A stretch of 64,000 nucleotides of DNA from Bactericera cockerelli (lineage: Eukaryota; Arthropoda; Insecta; Hemiptera; Triozidae). How positions within the stretch are numbered: the first letter of the stretch is position 1; each line of letters starts with the position of its first letter. The stretch covers positions 13,244,079-13,308,078 of the forward strand of contig CM044955.1 of assembly GCA_024516035.1 (NCBI GenBank). Direction: 5' to 3'. A program made the position numbers and the translations under genes. The notes beneath the pieces were generated by a model. It had not been told where the DNA came from, did no database searches, and saw only the letters and a list, made by a program, of their open reading frames with translations. Positions 42,623-54,108 of the stretch are shown piece by piece.

Positions 42623-45282
42623 CAGTGGCGGCTCCTGACTTCAAGACTAGGTGAAGACAAATTATACCCAGAAGTATTGAAAAAATAAAATTATTAATTT
42701 ATCAGATCTTAGTTCTTATGGTCTCATAAACACAGCCCATTGTAAGTTATGGCTGTTTCCCTGCAGAGCATGATTTTCTCTCATACCAGTTTTGCATCAT
42801 ATAAGTTTTTATAGGTACTTTTTTTGGAGAACACTTGGTACTTAATAAATAAACAAGGCCAGCAGAACAATTTGTCAACACTTGAGCTGGTACACAGCCA
42901 TTCATTTTTCATAAGCCATTCAGGCTTGAACTGTATGGCTGTGGGGCAGGCATTTGCTTTACTTTTTTAGTGGTGGTTATAGTAATTGGAGATCCAGTAA
43001 TCATAATATCTTTCTTATCCTCATTACTTCTTAATCTGAATGGGGTTACTTTTAATGTTTGAACCCCATGATTTTGTGGGGATCTCATTGTTTCTTTGAA
43101 ATATTGTTATTAATTATTCATCTTAATAAAAAATATTTATTCATCTTAATAAAAAATATTAACTAAAAGTTGGTAAAAAGGAATTAAAATAAAAATATTA
43201 GGATTATACCTCAGTAGTTAGAACTAGGAAGGAAAGAAAATTAGTTGAAGACTAAAAATTACAATCCAAAACTGGAAGAAAATCCACCACCAGATTACAA
43301 AATAAATCTAAGAAAACATACTTACTACAAATATAAAATCAGCTTAAATTTGTGTTACCATTGATGTTTAAATGACTAGGTATTTAAGAAAAACACAGAT
43401 ATTGCCTTATAATTTTAAGTACTTCACTGGAAGCTGTGGGCTTAGCTACCTGCAACCTGCATAATTATAATGTTATTTCTGACACTGAAAGAAGTACATA
43501 GCTACTTCATATTCAACTTATTATGAAAAGCACAGGTCAGATCAGGTAGGAATAATGTTTCTATCCTGTATCAAATACTGGGAAATAACTTTATTAACTA
43601 GTTACACCAATTAAAAGTCACTTGATTACCGTTGAAAAGATTTGAAAATGGTCTAATAAAATTTAAAAAGTACGCGACAAGTTTTGTTTACATTCTAAAG
43701 ATAAGAGATACAATGTTGCCAAGTTAATTTCATTGCTAAATTTCTACAAACTTCAAGAGCTATATTTTAAATTTAAAGAAATCCCTCAAATCATGTAAGA
43801 CGTATTTATTTATTTAAAAAAATAATACTACACCGCCTGAACAGAATTTTCTCTTGAGAATTTCATTTCAACACGTCTAATTTCATGATTTTTTTTTAAA
43901 GTGGTTCCATAGTCAGGATCTTAAACAGGACCACCATTGTCCCTATTTAAAAACTTCTTGGAACAACTAGATACCAGATTATCTTATTTGGCTCAATTTC
44001 GGTACCTACATTAAATAATTATTTCCGAGATTTGACTTCAATTGAGATGTCCTTTTTAATACTACATATACAGTAGAAATCGTTTATAACGACACCGTTT
44101 ATAAGGAACAATCGGCTATAGCAAACAAAATCTCCGGTCCCTTGGATTCTTATGGAAAATTAACATTGGTATCATTTATAACAAACATCGGCTATTAGGA
44201 ACAATATCGGCTTTAGCGAACAAATTCTTAAGTCCCGTGGCTACTTTCTATCGGTTATAACGTACAAAATTCATTTTGATGCTCTGTGAGTAAAACAGAA
44301 AACATGTTTAGTTATGCAGATTTTTGTCAAGAAGTAGATGAGTGATCTGTCTGATTTAGATCATTTTATAACACCTAAAAGTTAGTATTGTTTCAGATTT
44401 TGAATTAGTGGATTATGAATGTACCTACATTCATACATAATTGTACATTTTTCATGTCTTACGAAGTTCCCTTATAACGTACATTGTTCTCTATAAGCGA
44501 TACATATCGGATATAGTGAACTTGTTCCTTATAGCCGATATATCGGTTATAGTGAAAATCGGCTATAAGGAACAAATCTGTCCGGTCCCTTGAAGTTCGT
44601 TATAAACGATTTCTACTGTAGTTGACAAGATACATAAAATATAGTTAAAATTTATTGGTATCGGCTATCGTTTAGGAACTATGTACAAAACTAGAACCCA
44701 AAAAATGAGAAATAATATCCAAAATTCCTGACACAAAATCCTGCTTTCCTAGCGCCTACGTTATTATTATTATTTTTTTTTTAATATTACAAGATTGTGC
44801 TAGATATGGGAGGCTAAATCATTGACTGGTTTCCTAGGTCTGGCATAATGCTACTGGCAACAATGTTAATATCAAAAACACATGACATCGCACATGGTAT
44901 GTGGCTTCGTGACATTTCGTATGAGGTCGTGTAGATAATGTAAACTGAATACAACTGAAGACTGTCCTCAGTAGCATATTACATAGATATAGTTCTTGCC
45001 TAATATTTCATGATACCTACTTGGAAATACTCAACTCTGATTGGTTGATTCAAGGACAACTGAAGACAATTTCGAATTGTCTTCACATTTGGTGTTCTCC
45101 TTGGAAAGTAACATGAAATGTTAAGCAGCATTGATCTATTTTACACAAAGCTTACTCTTTTTTTTTTTTTTTTCTTTGAGTTGGATCAATTGTGCCATGT
45201 TTAAGGGATTATGAGTAGTGTTTTCACTGTTCAAAATTAGGTGAAAATGTCTTCAGTGTCTTCACCCGACGAGCCGCCACTG
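42623..45282 (+). mobile_element. hAT-type element copy A (complete ends)
   Basis: It starts CAGTGGCGGCTCCTGACTTC and ends CGACGAGCCGCCACTG. It is 2660 bp long, of which 548 bp is an inserted pogo-like MITE. CCTTGAAT at 42615-42622 and 47211-47218 is the 8-bp duplication made when A plus B entered copy C. No intact transposase reading frame is present, so it is a non-autonomous family. Confidence 0.88.
44071..44618 (+). mobile_element. pogo/Tigger-like MITE
   Basis: Perfect inverted ends of about 22 bp (CAGTAGAAATCGTTTATAAC and its inverse) are flanked by TA on each side. The interior repeats CGGCTATAAGGAACAA and GGTTATAGTGAA-type motifs and has GGTCCCTTGAAGTTCG near the right end, as in pogo/Tigger relatives. 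Copies B and C of the host hAT element lack it. Confidence 0.85.
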
Positions 45283-47210
45283 GTACTTAATAAATAAACA
45301 AGGCCAGCAGAACAATTTGTCAGCACTTGAGCTGTTACACAGCCATTCATTTTTCATAAGCCATTCAGGCTTGAACTGTATGGCTGTGGGGCACGCATTT
45401 GCTTTACTTTTTTAGTGGTGGTTATAGTAATTGGAGAAATTGGACATCCAGTAATCATAATATCTTTCTTATCCTCATTACTTCTTAATCTGAATGGGGT
45501 TACTTTTAATGTTTGAACCCCATGATTTTGTGGGAATCTCATTGTTTCTTTGAAATATTGTTATTAATTATTCATCTTAATAAAAAATAATTATTCATCT
45601 TAATAAAAAATATTAACTAAAAGTTGGTAGGTAAAAAGGAATTAAAAAAAAAATATTAGGATTATACCTCAGTAGATAGGTAGGTACAACATTTTAAAGA
45701 GGGGTTAGAACTGGGAAGGAAAGAAAGTTAGTTGAAGACTAAAAATTACAATCCAAAACTGGAAGAAAATCCACCACCAGATTACAAAATAAATCTAAGA
45801 AAGATACTTACTACAAATATAAAATCAGCTTAAATTTGTGTTACCATTGATGTTTAAATGACTATTTATGAAAAACACAGATATTGCCTTATAATTTTAA
45901 GTACTTCACTGGAAGCTGTGTGCTTAGCTACCTGCAATCTGCATAATTATAATGTTATTTCTGACACTGAAAGAAGTACATAGCTACTTCATATTCAACT
46001 TATTATGAAAAGCACAGGTCAGATCAGGTAGGAATAATGTTTCTATCCTGTATCAAATACTGGGAAATAACTTTATTAACTAGTTACACCAATTAAAAGT
46101 CACTAACTTGATTACCGTTGAAAAGATTTGAAAATAATCTAATAAAATTTAAAAAGTGCGCGACAAGTTTTGTTTACATTCTAAAGATAAGAGATACAAT
46201 GTTGCCAAGTTAATTTCATAGCTAAATTTCTACAAACTTCAAGAGCTATATTTTAAATTTAAAGAAATCCCTCAAATCATGTAAGACGTATTTATTTATT
46301 TAAAAAAAATAATACTACACCGCCTGAACAGAATTTTCTCTTGAGAATTTCATTTCAACACGTCTAATTTCATGATTTTTTTTAAAGTGGTTCCATAGTC
46401 AGGATCTTAAACAGGACCACCATTGTCCCTATAAAAAAATCTTGGAACAACTAGATACCAGATTATCTTATTTGGCTCAATTTCGGTACCTACATTAAAT
46501 AATTATTTCCGAGATTTGACTTCAATCGAGATGTCCTTTTTAAGACTATAGTTGACAAGATACATAAATAGTTAAAATTTATTGGTATCGGCTATCGTTT
46601 AGGAAATATGTACAAAACTAAAACCCAAAAAATGAGAAATAATATCCAAAATTCCTGACACAAAATCCTGTTTTCCTAACGCCTACGTTATTATTATTAT
46701 TATTTTTAATATTACAAGATTGTGCTAGATATGGGAGGCTAAATCATTGACTGGTTTCCTAGGTCTGGCATAATGCTACTGGCAACAATGTTAATATCAA
46801 AAACACATGACATCTCACATGGTATGTGGCTTCGTGACATTTCGTATGAGGTCGTGTAGATAATGTAAACTGAATACAACTGAAGACTGTCCTCAGTAGC
46901 ATATTACATAGATATAGTTCTTGCCTAATATTTCATGATACCTACTTGGAAATACTCAACTCTGATTGGTTGATTCAAGGACAACTGAAGACAATTTCGA
47001 ATTGTCTTCACATTTGGTGTTCTCCTTGGAAAGTAACATGAAATGTTAAGCAGCATTGATCTATTTTACACAAAGCTTACTCTTTTTTTTTTTTTTTTTT
47101 TCTTTGAGTTGGATCAATTGTGCCATGTTCAAGGCATTATGAGTTGTGTTTTCACTGTTCAAAATTAGGTGAAAATGTCTTCAGTGTCTTCACCCGACGA
47201 GCCGCCACTG
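45283..47210 (+). mobile_element. hAT-type element copy B (left end missing)
   Basis: It begins GTACTTAATAAATAAACAAG, equal to copy A from position 42838, so the first 215 bp are absent and B abuts the right end of A directly. It ends CGAGCCGCCACTG. A 62-codon minus-strand frame at 45354-45542 (MRFPQNHGVQTLKVTPFRLR) is open here. It is interrupted in C and has a nine-base in-frame loss in A. Its function is unknown. Confidence 0.88.
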
Positions 47211-49199
47211 CCTTGAATCAACCAATCAGAGTTGAGTATTTCCAAGTAGGTATCATTAAATATTAGGCAAGAACTATATCTATGTAATATGCTACTGAGG
47301 ACAGTCTTCAGTTGTATTCAGTTTACATGATCTACACGACCTCATACGAAATGTCACGAAGCCACCATGTGCGATGTCATGTGTTTTTGATATTAACATT
47401 GTTGCCAGTAGCATTATGCCAGACCTAGGAAACCAGTCAATGATTTAGCCTCCCATATCTAGCACAATCTTGTAATATTAAATAATAATAATAATAACGT
47501 AGGCGTTAGGAAAGCAGGATTTTGTGTGAGGAATTTTGGATATTATTTCTCATTTTTTGGGTTCTAGTTTTGTACATAGTTCTTAAACGATAGCCGATAC
47601 CAATAAATTTTAACTATTTATGTATCTTGTCAACTATAGTCTTAAAAAGGACATCTCGATTGAAGTCAAATCTCGGAAATAATTATTTAATGTAGGTACC
47701 GAAATTGAGCCAAATAAGATAATCTGGTATCTAGTTGTTCCAAGAAGTTTTTAAATAGGGACAATGGAGGTCCTGTTTAAAATCCTGACTATGGAACCAC
47801 TTTAAAAAAAAAATCATGAATTTAGACGTGTAGAAATGAAATTCTCAAGAGAAAATTCTGTTCAGGCGGTGTAGTATTATTTTTTAAAATAAATAAATAC
47901 GTCTTACATGATTTGAGGGATTTCTTTAAATTTAAAATATAGCTCTTGAAGTTTGTAGAAATTTAGCTATGAAATTAACTTGGCAACATTGTATCTCTTA
48001 TCTTTAGAATGTAAACAAAACTTGTTGCGCACTTTTTAAATTTTATTAGATTATTTTCAAATCTTTTCAACGGTAATCAAGTGACTTTTAATTGGTGTAA
48101 CTAGTTAATAAAGTTATTTCCCAGTATTTGATACAGGATAGAAACATTATTCCTACCTGATCTGACCTGTGCTTTTCATAATAAGTTGAATATGAAGTAG
48201 CTATGTACTTCTTTCAGTGTCAGAAATAACATTATAATTATGCAGGTTGAAGGTAGCTAAGCACACAGCTTCCAGTGAAGTACTTAAAATTATAAGGCAA
48301 TATCTGTGTTTTTCATAAATAGTCATTTAAACATCAATGGTAACACAAATTTAAGCTGATTTTATATTTGTAGTAAGTTTGTTTTCTTAGATTTATTTTG
48401 TAATCTGGTGGTGGATTTTCTTCCAGTTTTGGATTGTAATTTTTAGTCTTCAACTAACTTTCTTTCCTTCCCAGTTCTAACCCCTCTTTAAAATGTTGTA
48501 CCTACCTATCTACTGAGGTATAATCCTAATATTTTTTTTTTTAATTCCTTTTTACCAACTTTTAGTTAATATTTTTTATTAAGATGAATAAATATTTTTT
48601 ATTAAGATGAATAATTAATAACAATATTTCAAAGAAACAATGAGATTCCCACAAAATCATGGGGTTCAAAAATTAAAAGTAACCCCATTCAGATTAAGAA
48701 AGATATTATGATTACTGGATGTCCAATTTCTCCAATTACTATAACCACCACTAAAAAAGTAAAGCAAATGCCTGCCCCACAGCCATACAGTTCAAGCCTG
48801 AATGGCTTATGAAAAATGAATGGCTGTGTACCAGCTCAAGTGTTGACAAATTGTTCTGCTGGCCTTGTTTATTTATTAAGTACCAAGATTTCTCCAAAAA
48901 AAGTACCTATAAAAACTCATATGATGCAAAACTGGTATGAGAGAAAATCATGCTCTGCAGGGAAACAGCCATAACTTACAATGGGCTGTGTTTATGAGAC
49001 CATAAGAACTAAGATCTGATAAATTAATAATTTTATTTTTTCAATACTTCTGGGTATATTTTGTCTTCACCTAGTCTTGAAGTCAGGAGCCGCCACTGCT
49101 CTGAGGGTTAGGTTGTAGAAAAGGCTTTGAGCATTAACCTCGCCTGGTGGTTACCTTCACTAAAGAGTGTTTTTATTACTATTATATGATTTATTTATT

Positions 49200-49231
49200 T
49201 ATCGTATGACTGTTTTATTTCAGAAAATAAA
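49200..49231. repeat. 30-bp direct repeat of intronic sequence
   Basis: ATCGTATGACTGTTTTATTT followed by CAGAAAATAAA occurs here and at 41643-41674. The two copies flank the whole block of SINEs and hAT elements. Confidence 0.85.
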
Positions 49232-50716
49232 CAGTAGTCTATGACAAAAGAAGCTATGAATTAATTTGATGTTTCAAACCTCAGAAAATGGACAATGAAA
49301 GTTTGTTTACACGGAAATTCAATGAAAAAAATGAAAGATTTTATGCCCTGCAGAAAGATTTGCGTGCTCTTGAACGCCATTTCACCTATTTCAGACGTCA
49401 TCAGTCTATTCATTTTAGAACATAATGTGATGCACTTTCTCTTAATTTCAACCATTTTAGGAAATTTAGGGTTTGGTCTTTGGTGGAAGTTCAACAGATT
49501 ATCAAGAAAACTGAGGTCTAGAAAATACCTACTTGAAACTCGTTCTTCTTTCTTTCTCGTCTTTCTTTCACTTTGCCTTTTCCCAAAAACCTACTATAAA
49601 ATGTTTATATAATAATAAGTTTTCACAATAGATCTAAATAGAGGTCGGTGTGATAATTGGTGCTTCTCTTGTGGAACTCCAACCAGTCTATTATAATAAT
49701 AAGCTGGTGCTGTAGCAATTGAACGTCCCCAGCCAGACAGACAATTCATAGCCACTAGCTTCTGATCTTGTGGCTATGAATTAGTCCAGACGACAATAAG
49801 CGGTTTTTTTTTTTAACTGACCGAAAAGCCTGAACAAGACCGAACGGTCAGCTCTGGTCAACCAAAATTTGAAGAATAAAAAAAAGTGATTTGTGGTACT
49901 CTGGTTTGTTTACATTAAAGATATTGGTGTTGGTGTACATTTTGCATTTAAAATCATCCACTTCCTCTTCTTCTTACCGAACCAGAAGCCATGACTGAAC
50001 GAACGGCCCGGTCCACTCTGGTCAGGATTTTTCGGTCCGGTCGAATAAAAAAAAGTGAATATCAGTGACCAGATCAGCTTCGGCTCGCTTCGTTAAAAAA
50101 AGCGCTTAATGAATCCTAGTCTCATTATGAAAATATAATTGTCACATGCCTGGGACTCGTTTGAGTCGTTTGTACCTATTCTAAGAGGATGCAGATTCCT
50201 AGAACCTTGTGTTTAAGAAAGGAAAAAGAAACTCTTGAAAGTACTCTACTTTCCGTACTTGTTAACTAATAAAATTACACGTTTAACTTTTCAGAGAAAG
50301 GGAGGGTATTTGTGTAACGTATGAAGAATAACTGCACGTGTGCTGGGTCTGGGTTTGGGAGAAGACGGTACTGCCTCTAATGTATCTAATGTCCCGGGCA
50401 GGTCTTAATAATAGAAAGCCTTTCCCTATGCCATGACAATACGAAACTAGAAAGCTCTATTGAATAGTAAAACAGGCAAACTGTTGAAACTTTAATGAAG
50501 ACGCGCGCTCTCTCTCAGGAGAGAGGCAGAAAAGAGGGGAAGTAGTCTCATTTAAAATTAATTTAAAAAGATCGTCACTATGTTTACTCTACTTTTATTC
50601 TTTTCCTTTTGGTAGGTAAAGGTATGTTTAGACAGATAATGGGATAAAGTAGACATATGACGGTAAAATTAAGAGCTATTCATCACTTTCTCACTAGATA
50701 CACTCTCTTTTATTTA
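49232..50716. other. Spacer with repeat H, a hairpin and a diverged local duplication
   Basis: Repeat H is inverted at 49624-49700. AATTCATAGCCAC at 49743-49755 is inverted at 49770-49782. Two related blocks, 49810-49890 and 49978-50065, share CTGACCGAAAAGCCTGA or ACCAGAAGCCATGACTGA and end in AATAAAAAAAAGTGA. No gene was recognised. Confidence 0.5.
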
Positions 50717-50888
50717 GGTGAAATGTTAGTACGCCTTCTCGTGGTTCATCCTGGGCAACGCATTGAATAGCAGCTAAACTACTGACAAACGTTGGCGATC
50801 AGACAATCATTGCCATCAGATTTCCTGATCAATTTTATTACGTATGTCTTCTCACTTTGAGATGTGTAATAAAGCCATACGATAAATA
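50717..50888 (+). mobile_element. Retroposon family G, second copy
   Basis: GGTGAAATGTTAGTACGCCT, TCGTGGTTCATCCTGGGCAA, TCTTCTCACTTTGAGATGTG and TAATAAAGCCATACGATAAA. It matches 26164-26330 over its whole length, with a short AATAAATAAAT tail in place of poly(A). Confidence 0.75.
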
Positions 50889-51579
50889 AATAAGTCTAAA
50901 CACTTTTATTCTTAAAAGGATTTTCTGAAACAGGATCACTTCACAGTTGATATAAATGAGAAGTGATTGGTTTAAATCTCACTAGAGGGGTGTTAAGGAC
51001 AAAACAAGATCAGATTAATCCGGTTTTGGATTAGATTCATCTTATCCTGTTTCATAATTCGGACTAAGAGTAATTCTGTGAAACCCACTAACAATTGTAA
51101 AGGTTCTTTTTTTCTCAGAGAACTCAAGGGACCGGAATATTTTCTCTCATATTAAATTTATGATTCTCTTATGGAGAGGCTATTCTACCTAATAGAGAGG
51201 TACATGGGTCCTGGACATTGTTCTCTTATATCCAGTTCTCTTATATTCGTTCTTCGAACCTTGGCCGCGGTGCTTGACCATCTCCGCAGGCCAATCCGCA
51301 CCTAACCTACTCTATGTAGTTACATTTCGAGCAAGCAAAATGAAAGCGAAAAGAAAGCGCAAAGAAAGCTTACGATCTTCTCTCAGAAGACAAATGAACT
51401 CGTACAGTAAAAGCTGCAGGAAAATGTAGAGAAAAAGAGATAGAGAGAAGAAAACAGGATTGTACCTGCCTAGAGAAACTGATTACACTTTAATTTTTCC
51501 ATCTCAATGCAGTTCGTACCTTTTCTAACCTTTTTGTTCAGGTGAGATCATCTATCGCAATTAGCTGCTCAATATTTTA
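50889..51579. other. Spacer with possible pogo-like remnants
   Basis: GAGAACTCAAGGGACCGGAA at about 51118 is the inverse of sequence at 52678-52700 and may be one end of a decayed pogo-like element. No gene was seen. Confidence 0.35.
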
Positions 51580-51690
51580 GTAGCCACCGTGGCCGAGTGG
51601 AGAAGCACACCTTTGCACGCACGGTGACCTGGGTTCGATCCTGGGCTGTATAGTAAGTTTTCTGCTCTGTACATATGCCTGCTCTGTACA
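51580..51690 (+). mobile_element. SINE family F, partial
   Basis: GTAGCCACCGTGGCCGAGTG (box A), TTGCACGCACGGTGACCTGG, GTTCGATCCTGGGCTG (box B) and GTTTTCTGCTCTGTACATAT, followed by a short repeat of GCCTGCTCTGTACATA. It resembles 59816-59998. Confidence 0.75.
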
Positions 51691-51725
51691 TATGTATATT
51701 ATGCCTGCTCTGTACATACTAATAA

Positions 51726-52131
51726 CTGTCTGAATATAATAGAAATTCATCAACTAATACATAAAACACCTCCCGCATATCCGCTGTCCTCTTCATTGTC
51801 CCCAACACACTCGCCGAATTTCCAACCTGAACAGCCAAACTGATTCTTTGCATTAGGTATGCTTTTTCTCTCTTCTCTCCTGTCACACACGCTATCCGGT
51901 CTCCCAACTCTGTTAAAAACTTCATTCCACGCATCTTTGCGAATTGGCCCCATGGTTTCAATAGCAACGGGTACAAAGTGATAATCACTTGCAATTTGTT
52001 TGTATTTGTCTAGTTTCTTTTTTGCAGCTATTTCCGCATCATGTCCTGCATTTCTTTTTGAAAACTCGATGTTACATGCTGCTAGAGTATCAGTACAAGT
52101 GGCGTCCCAAACCAACCCCAAATGAAGTAGT
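51726..52131 (-). pseudogene. Retroelement-associated protein relic, frameshifted
   Basis: One frame reads LLHLGLVWDATCTDTLAACN, then KKLDKYKQIASDYHFVPVAI and ETMGPIRKDAWNEVFN. A shift near 51915 leads to LTELGDRIACVTGEKREKAY, LMQRISLAVQVGNSASVLGT and MK. The WDATC-DTLA, KY, F-P-AIETLG and QRIS-AVQ-GN-AS-LGT motifs are those of a domain commonly found beside reverse transcriptases in invertebrate mobile elements. No polymerase remains, and the frameshift shows decay. Confidence 0.6.
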
Positions 52132-52315
52132 TCAAATGTCCATTGCCTTCGAATAACCAGCTACTTCCCCAATGTCAGTAATAGAAGGTAACATGGTACT
52201 GACAAGAGAAAAAGTGCTATTTACAGAAGACAAGAAAGCAGGAAGGATTGTTTCATGCCTAAACTATAAAATCAAACCATACCTATTCAGTCGAACAGGT
52301 CGAATCTGCATCTAA

Positions 52316-52395
52316 GAGAACTATATTAGAGAACTATATTAGAGAACTATATTAGAGACTATATTAGAGAACTATATTAAAGACTATAAGAGAAA
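52316..52395. repeat. Short tandem repeat, 17-bp unit
   Basis: GAGAACTATATTAGA and shortened forms repeat about five times. Confidence 0.8.
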
Positions 52396-52491
52396 CTTTG
52401 ATTTAAGAGAACAATTTCCAGGAACTTTTCATCTATCCTATCTTTAAGGGAAAATGACCTCTTAATACAATAACCTCTTAATGTGGCTGAA

Positions 52492-52590
52492 CATCTTCGA
52501 CAGAGAATATCCCTCGCAACTCAGAGGGGCAATGCTGCTAGTATTCCATCTACCCTGAAAAGCTCGCAAGATGAACTAGAAGAGATTTTT
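52492..52590 (+). pseudogene. Retroelement-associated protein relic, C-terminal end
   Basis: Conceptual translation gives HLRQRISLATQRGNAASIPS then TLKSSQDELEEIF. This is the same C-terminal motif as at 51750-51830 (minus strand) and 61250-61330 (minus strand), here on the plus strand and without upstream parts. Confidence 0.55.
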
Positions 52591-52619
52591 ATCTGTAACA
52601 TTGTTCAAGAGTGTACCTT

Positions 52620-52712
52620 AAACAATAATGTATTGTATACTTAATGAGGGAAACTTGGACTTATGAGAGGAAATTTCAGGTCCCTTGAGTTCTCTTATAT
52701 CCAGGTTTGTCT
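52620..52712. mobile_element. Possible pogo-like terminus
   Basis: GGTCCCTTGAGTTCTCTTAT followed by ATCCAGGTTTGTCTG has the wording of a pogo/Tigger-type end and shares GGTCCCTTGA with the MITE at 44071. The matching left end is unclear. Confidence 0.35.
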
Positions 52713-52936
52713 GTGATAGTGTTATAACCTGAATCAACAATCTACGTATCACAAATTTAAACCCTATATTATTTATTTGATGAAAAGGTAGGCAGGTAGG
52801 TATACTATTGAAGTACAAACCTCTGTATTATGGACTCTGAAATGAGCTGTTCTGCTGTTCCCTCCGCTAATAAAAGCTTCATTGGGCAAAATCTCAACAT
52901 TTTTTTCCCTATGCTGTAATTTCCTTTTATTATATT

Positions 52937-53670
52937 ACTTCCGAGAAATTTCTAATATTAGAAATCGGAAGTATTGTGTTCGTTTTTGTAAAAAAAAATA
53001 TTTTTTTGCTCCGATTTCAATTTTTTTCATATTTCTGGACGTTTCATAACCTCCTGAGCAAATTTGGTTTTGTGTCTGTCTGTCGGTCCGTCGGTCTGTC
53101 GGTCTGTCGGTCTGTCGGTCTGTCGGTCTGTCTGTCGGTCTGTTAAAACGATTCCTTGTAACGCGCAAATCTCGGAAACTACTCGACCGATTTTGATGAA
53201 ATTTTGCACACATCTAGGAGACATTCTGCAAATGGTCCCATTTTAAATTCATTGAATTCGTACTAGCGGTTCTTGGTGAAAGAGACCATGCGCCTGACCA
53301 CTAACTTTTTACTTAAACGCTGATATCTCGTGAACGGTACACTCGATTTTGATGAAATTTTGTATGGTTATGCATATTATTATTTTACATAGGCTTTTTA
53401 TATTTATTTTTAAATTAATTATAATTTGACTCTGATATTTAAGAAAATCCGAAATTTTGGACAAAGAAGTAAAAAAATAAGGACCACGACTTGCCGATAC
53501 AGAATTTTTTGTAGAATCTAGAATGTATAAAAAACAATATTCTACCATATAAAACAAATTTGAAGAAAATCGGTTGGGCCGTTTTAGAGATACAAGTAAT
53601 TTTCTAAAAAAATCTCAAATTTGGCACGTGTTTACAATGTGAAGCAATCACGAGGAAGTATTGTGTCCAT
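52937..53670. mobile_element. Unclassified element with palindromic end and GGAAGTATTGTGT borders
   Basis: ACTTCCGAGAAATTTCTAAT followed by ATTAGAAATCGGAAGT is a near-perfect palindrome around ATTTCTAATATTAGAAAT (52948-52965). GGAAGTATTGTGT follows it and recurs at 53657-53669. The interior has a TGTCGGTC microsatellite and ACTCGACCGATTTTGATGAA. Related palindromes occur at 29169, 56886 and 62273. It resembles no superfamily I can name. Confidence 0.45.
53079..53143. repeat. (TGTCGGTC)n microsatellite
   Basis: The octamer or its TGTC sub-unit repeats about eight times. It produces the Pro-Thr-Asp-Arg and Ser-Val-Cys-Arg low-complexity frames. Confidence 0.95.
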
Positions 53671-53704
53671 AATTGGCAGTGTTTTTTTTATGTTGAATGC
53701 CCAC

Positions 53705-54108
53705 CATAAAAATATAATGAAGTTTTTCTTTTCTATCGATTTCCAGTTTCCGAATCCCTTTTATTTATAAATATGGGCTATCTAAAGAATATTCTTTCCT
53801 TTTTTATGAACATCTTCAACAAGAAACTGTTTCTTTCAACTATGTATAGATTGTATACGTTATTATAATGTGAGTTAGTATATTTCACTTCTGATATTGA
53901 GTTATATTAAAATATAATGAAGTTTTCTTTTCTATCGATTTCCAGTTTCCGAATCCCTTTTATTTATAAATATGGGCTATCTAAAGAATATTCTTTCCTT
54001 TTTTATGAACATCTTCAACAAGAAACTGTTTCTTCAACTATGTATAGATTGTATACGTTATTTAAATGTGAGTTAGTATATTTCACTTCTGATATTGAGT
54101 TTCAATAA
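53705..54108. repeat. 202-bp direct tandem duplication
   Basis: AAAATATAATGAAG, TCTATCGATTTCCAGTTTCC, GGGCTATCTAAAGAATATTC and TTCACTTCTGATATTGAGTT appear at 53707-53908 and again at 53909-54103 with very few differences. The low divergence suggests a recent event. Confidence 0.92.

Larger units (their letters stand above)
42390..49098 (-). mobile_element. Outer hAT-type element (copy C), interrupted
   Basis: CAGTGGCGGCTCGTCGGGTG at 42390 and GTCAGGAGCCGCCACTG ending at 49098 are the termini, and CTCTGAGG at 42382-42389 and 49099-49106 is the 8-bp target duplication typical of hAT elements. The pieces 42390-42622 and 47219-49098 sum to about 2.1 kb and read as one element in the orientation opposite to copies A and B. 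A 62-codon frame starting MRFPQNHGVQ in copy B is broken by a 16-bp deletion here. No transposase domain was recognised. Confidence 0.9.
42248..49190 (+). mobile_element. SINE family E, split by the hAT nest
   Basis: The head TGCACTTGTAGTCAAGTGGT (box A) with GGTTCGAATCCCACCCAGTG (box B) and CCACATAATAATAAGA lies at 42248-42389. The 3' part, GGTTAGGTTGTAGAAAAGGC, TTTGAGCATTAACCTCGCC and TGGTGGTTACCTTCACTAAA, resumes after the target duplication at 49099-49106. The copy at 57985-58335 shows the same two parts belonging to one element. Confidence 0.8.

Noticed and set aside
50990..52712. A single 1.6-kb pogo-like element between 51118 and 52712
   Set aside because: The right end looks convincing, but the left end does not match it well and the interior contains unrelated SINE and retroelement relics.
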